Positions 61,672 to 64,000 of a stretch of 64,000 nucleotides of DNA are shown one piece after another (the stretch's first letter is position 1; the number at the start of each line of letters is the position of its first letter). The DNA is from Budorcas taxicolor (lineage: Eukaryota; Chordata; Mammalia; Artiodactyla; Bovidae). The stretch lies in the NCBI RefSeq assembly GCF_023091745.1, contig NW_026291792.1:558001-622000 (forward strand). The letters run 5' to 3'. The position numbers were made by a program, and so were the translations under genes. A model generated the notes under the pieces. The model saw only the letters and a program-made list of their open reading frames with translations. It searched no databases and was not told the DNA's origin.

Positions 61672-63772
61672 ATGACGTCTGTCAGGCAAATTCCGGGTGC
61701 CCACGGAGTCAGCCTCCGGGTGTGTGGGGCTGCAGACCACAGCCAGGGGACCTGGGAGCCTTGTGCTCTCGGTGCGGCGCTGAGTCTGGGCGGCCAAGCA
61801 ACCGCTGGAGGAGCCCTGCACTTGCCCTCCCCTTCCTCTAATAGAGCCCTCACAGCTGGAGTGCTGGCAGGGTGCAAGCCACCGACCCCAAAGCCGTCCC
61901 CAAGGACGCCTGGGGCCTGGCTGCAAAGGCAAGGCAGGAGCGGAGCTGAGGCCAGGAAGGCGCCAGTGGCCTCTCCCAGCATCGCACAGCCTGCTCCTTC
62001 CTGGGCAGGAAGGCTAGCAGCGAGGCAAACCTGGGCGACTCTCGCCCACGGCAGAACTGCCTCGCGCAAGCAACTTGACAGATCCGGCCTCTGAGAAGAG
62101 CTGGAGCTCTGCGGTACTGGACGCGCACTCGGCTCCGCCCAAGCAGGGATTGCAGCTGCAAGCGGCTTGGCTCCCTCGACTCTTCCCAAGGAGGCTCGCG
62201 TCCCCGCGAACTGTGCACGTGGCTTCCAGGCAGGGACGCCCCTCGCCTCCTGCAGGTCTTGACTCAGGGGCTGCTTCCACTGAGCTGGGGCTGTGGGCGG
62301 GAGCCCAGACACGCAGGGGCAGCCCCAACCTCCTGCACACGTCTCTGTAGGGGAGGAGAGCACTCGGGAAATGACGTCTGTCAGGCACCTTCTGGGCGCT
62401 CACGGAGTCAGCATCCGGGTGTGTGGGGCTGCAGACCCCAGCCAGGGGCCCTGGGAGCCTGGTGCTCTCCGTGCTGTGCTTAGTCTGGAAGGCCGAGCAG
62501 CCGCTGTAAGAGCCCTGCAGTTGCCATTCCCTGCCCTACGACAGAGCTCTCACTGCTGGAGCCCTTGGCAGTGTGCAACACACCGGCCTCTAAAGCCACT
62601 GCAAGGATGCCCGGGGACTAGGTGCAAAGGCAAGGCAGGAGTGGAGCCGAGGCCAGAAAGGCGCCAGTAGTATCTCCCAGTCTCGCGCAGCCTGCTCCTG
62701 CCTGGTCAGGAAGCCTAGACGCGAGGCAAGTCTGGGCAAGGCTCGCCCAGGGCAGAGCAGCCCCATGCCAGCAACTCTGCCAGATCTGGCCTCTGAGCAG
62801 AGCTGGAGCTCTGCCGTCCTGGAGGCGCACTGGGCTCCGGCCAAGAAGTGATCGCAGCCGCACGCAGCTGGGCTGCCTCCTCTTCCCCCGAGGAGGCTCG
62901 CTTCCCGCATGCTGTGCACTAGGCTTCCAGGCGGGGGCGCCCCGCGCTTCCTGCAGGTCTCGGCTCAGGGGCTGCTTCCCCTGAGCTGGGGCTGTGGGCG
63001 GGAGCCCAGACACGCAGGGGCAGGCCCCAACCACCTGCACACGTCTCTGCTGGGGAGGAGAGCCCCAGGGAAATGACGTCTGTCAGGCAAATTCCGGGTG
63101 CCCACGGAGTCAGCCTCCGGGTGTGTGGGGCTGCAGACCACAGCCAGGGGACCTGGGAGCCTTGTGCTCTCGGTGCGGCGCTGAGTCTGGGCGGCCAAGC
63201 AACCGCTGGAGGAGCCCTGCACTTGCCCTCCCCTTCCTCTAATAGAGCCCTCACAGCTGGAGCGCTGGCAGGGTGCAAGCCACCGACCCCAAAGCCGTCC
63301 CCAAGGACGCCTGGGGCCTGGCTGCAAAGGCAAGCAAGGAGCGGAGCTGAGGCCAGGTAGGTGCCAGTGGCCTCTCCCAGCATCGCACAGCCTGCTCCTT
63401 CCTGGGCAGGAAGGCTAGCAGCGAGGCAAGCCTGGGCGACTCTCGCCCACGACAGAGCTGCCTCGCTCAAGCAACTTGACTAGATCCGGCCTCTGAGAAG
63501 AGCTGGAGCTCTGCGGTACTGGACGCGCACTCGGCTCCGCCCAAGCAGGGATTGCAGCTGCAAGCGGCTTGGCTCCCTCGACTCTTCCCAAGGAGGCTCG
63601 CGTCCCCGCGAACTGTGCACGTGGCTTCCAGGCAGGGACGCCCCTCGCCTCCCGCAGGTCTTGGCTCAGGGGCTGCTTCCACTGAGCTGGGGCTGTGGGC
63701 GGGAGCTCAGACACACAGGGGCAGCCCCAACCTCCTGCACACGTCTCTGCAGGGTAGAAGAGCACTCGGGAA
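61672..63772. repeat. Start of a third, older relative of the nine-monomer block
   Basis: After copy 2 of the 6,304 bp block come B with the 1-bp deletion 'cttgacagatcc' (also near 47,370, 51,570 and 57,874), A, then B with 'cacgacagagctgcc' and 'gcctcgctcaagc'. The latter matches the unit before each A/C hybrid. The partial A unit after 63,773 has 'gcgatctccg' and 'ggaaggcggagc', as before C segments 1-3, but the block is not identical to copies 1 and 2. Confidence 0.65.
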
Positions 63773-64000
63773 ATGACGACGGTCAGGCACCTTCTGGGCG
63801 CTCACGGAGTCAGCATCCGGGTGTGTGGGGCTGCAGACCCCAGCCAGGGGCCCTGGGAGCCTGGCGATCTCCGTGCTGTGCTTAGTCTGGAAGGCGGAGC
63901 AACCGCTGGAGGAGCCCTGCAGTTGCCATTCCCTGCCCTATGACAGAGCTCTCACTGCTGGAGCCCTTGGCAGTGTGCAACACACCGGCCCCTAAATCCA
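63773..64000. repeat. Partial A monomer at the right edge (A/C hybrid type by its markers)
   Basis: The window closes inside an A unit of the A2 subtype ('cccctaaatcca'). Its first part carries the same markers as the three A/C hybrids at 47,663, 49,764 and 56,068. The array continues beyond the window. Confidence 0.85.

Larger units (their letters stand above)
1..64000. repeat. GC-rich ~700 bp satellite array with dimeric (A-B, ~1,400 bp) higher-order structure
   Basis: The same ~700 bp sequence recurs head-to-tail from end to end, with two alternating versions. B monomers, phased at the ATG within 'aaatgacg' followed by 'gtcaggcaaa', start at 752, 2152, 3552, 4952, 6353, 7753, 9153, 10553, 11955, 13355, 14756, 16156, 17556, 18956, 20356, 21756, 23156, 24556, 25956, 27356, 28756, 30156, 31556, 32958, 34358, 35758, 37158, 38558, 39959, 41358, 42759, 44159, 45560, 46963, 49064, 51164, 52565, 53966, 55368, 57468, 58869, 60270, 61672 and 63073. 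An A monomer ('gtcaggcacc') starts about 700 bp after each and also at 52. No gene, tRNA, rRNA, SINE, LINE or microsatellite interrupts it. Family identity is inferred: length and composition resemble ruminant satellite II (bovine 1.723, caprine and cervid satellite II). Location is probably centromeric or pericentromeric. Confidence 0.97.
46963..64000. repeat. Register-broken domain with third monomer family and nine-monomer HOR
   Basis: Strict A-B alternation fails here. Reading phase marks, the order from 46,963 is B, A/C, C/A, B, A/C, C/A, B, A, B, A2, B, A, B, A/C, C/A, B, A, B, A2, B, A, B, A, B, A(partial). The slash marks units that change family inside the monomer. Spacing between B marks is 2,101 (46963-49064), 2,100 (49064-51164) and 2,100 (55368-57468) instead of ~1,400. 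Units here carry more private variants than those at 15-31 kb. Confidence 0.85.

Noticed and set aside
1..64000. CRISPR array or phage/plasmid repeat region
   Set aside because: Units are ~700 bp with no unique spacers, no cas-like genes and no prokaryotic gene anywhere. This is tandem satellite DNA.
1..64000. Macrosatellite encoding a gene per unit (like DUX4/D4Z4 or ribosomal DNA)
   Set aside because: No homeobox, rRNA or other recognisable conserved domain appears in any frame, and no frame is preserved across the indel variants of A or B.

Overview
The whole window is one uninterrupted, GC-rich satellite DNA array. I see no gene, RNA gene, transposon or other insertion in any part of it. 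The basic unit is a monomer of about 700 bp, always in the same orientation. Two monomer families, called A and B here, alternate and form a dimeric higher-order repeat (HOR) of about 1,400 bp. Using the short conserved site 'aaatgacg' as a phase mark, I count 92 marks: 44 opening B monomers, 45 opening A monomers, and 3 of a third kind. The first is at base 52 and the last at base 63,773, an average spacing of about 700.2 bp. Many open reading frames run across the array on both strands, but they recur with the repeat period, overlap one another and are broken by small indels. They reflect GC-rich sequence with few stop codons and are not genes.

The organism is most likely a mammal, and a ruminant is my best guess. 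A GC content near two thirds (by eye), ~700 bp monomers and a megasatellite-like homogeneous array all fit the bovid/cervid satellite II group (bovine 1.723 g/cm3 satellite, caprine and cervid satellite II), which is centromeric or pericentromeric. This rests on monomer length, composition and array form, not on an alignment.

Layout. Bases 1-14,755 hold A-B dimers of 1,400-1,402 bp, including two related tracts offset by 4.2 kb. Bases 14,756-31,555 hold twelve consecutive dimers of exactly 1,400 bp, the most homogeneous part, with local 2.8 kb duplications. Bases 31,556-46,962 hold eleven dimers of 1,399-1,403 bp with scattered single-base indels. Bases 46,963-64,000 are different: the A-B alternation is broken three times by a divergent third segment (C), and a nine-monomer block of 6,304 bp has been duplicated in tandem almost without change.

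Structure inside the monomer. Every monomer carries several short-spacer inverted repeats at fixed positions, including a 9-bp stem with a 6-bp loop present in A, B and C. I find no canonical CENP-B box. Centromeric satellites without CENP-B boxes are known to be rich in short dyads, so these are the most interesting sequence-level signal. The window holds no novel gene system. What is worth following up is the array architecture: third monomer family, nine-mer HOR, conversion patches and conserved dyads.
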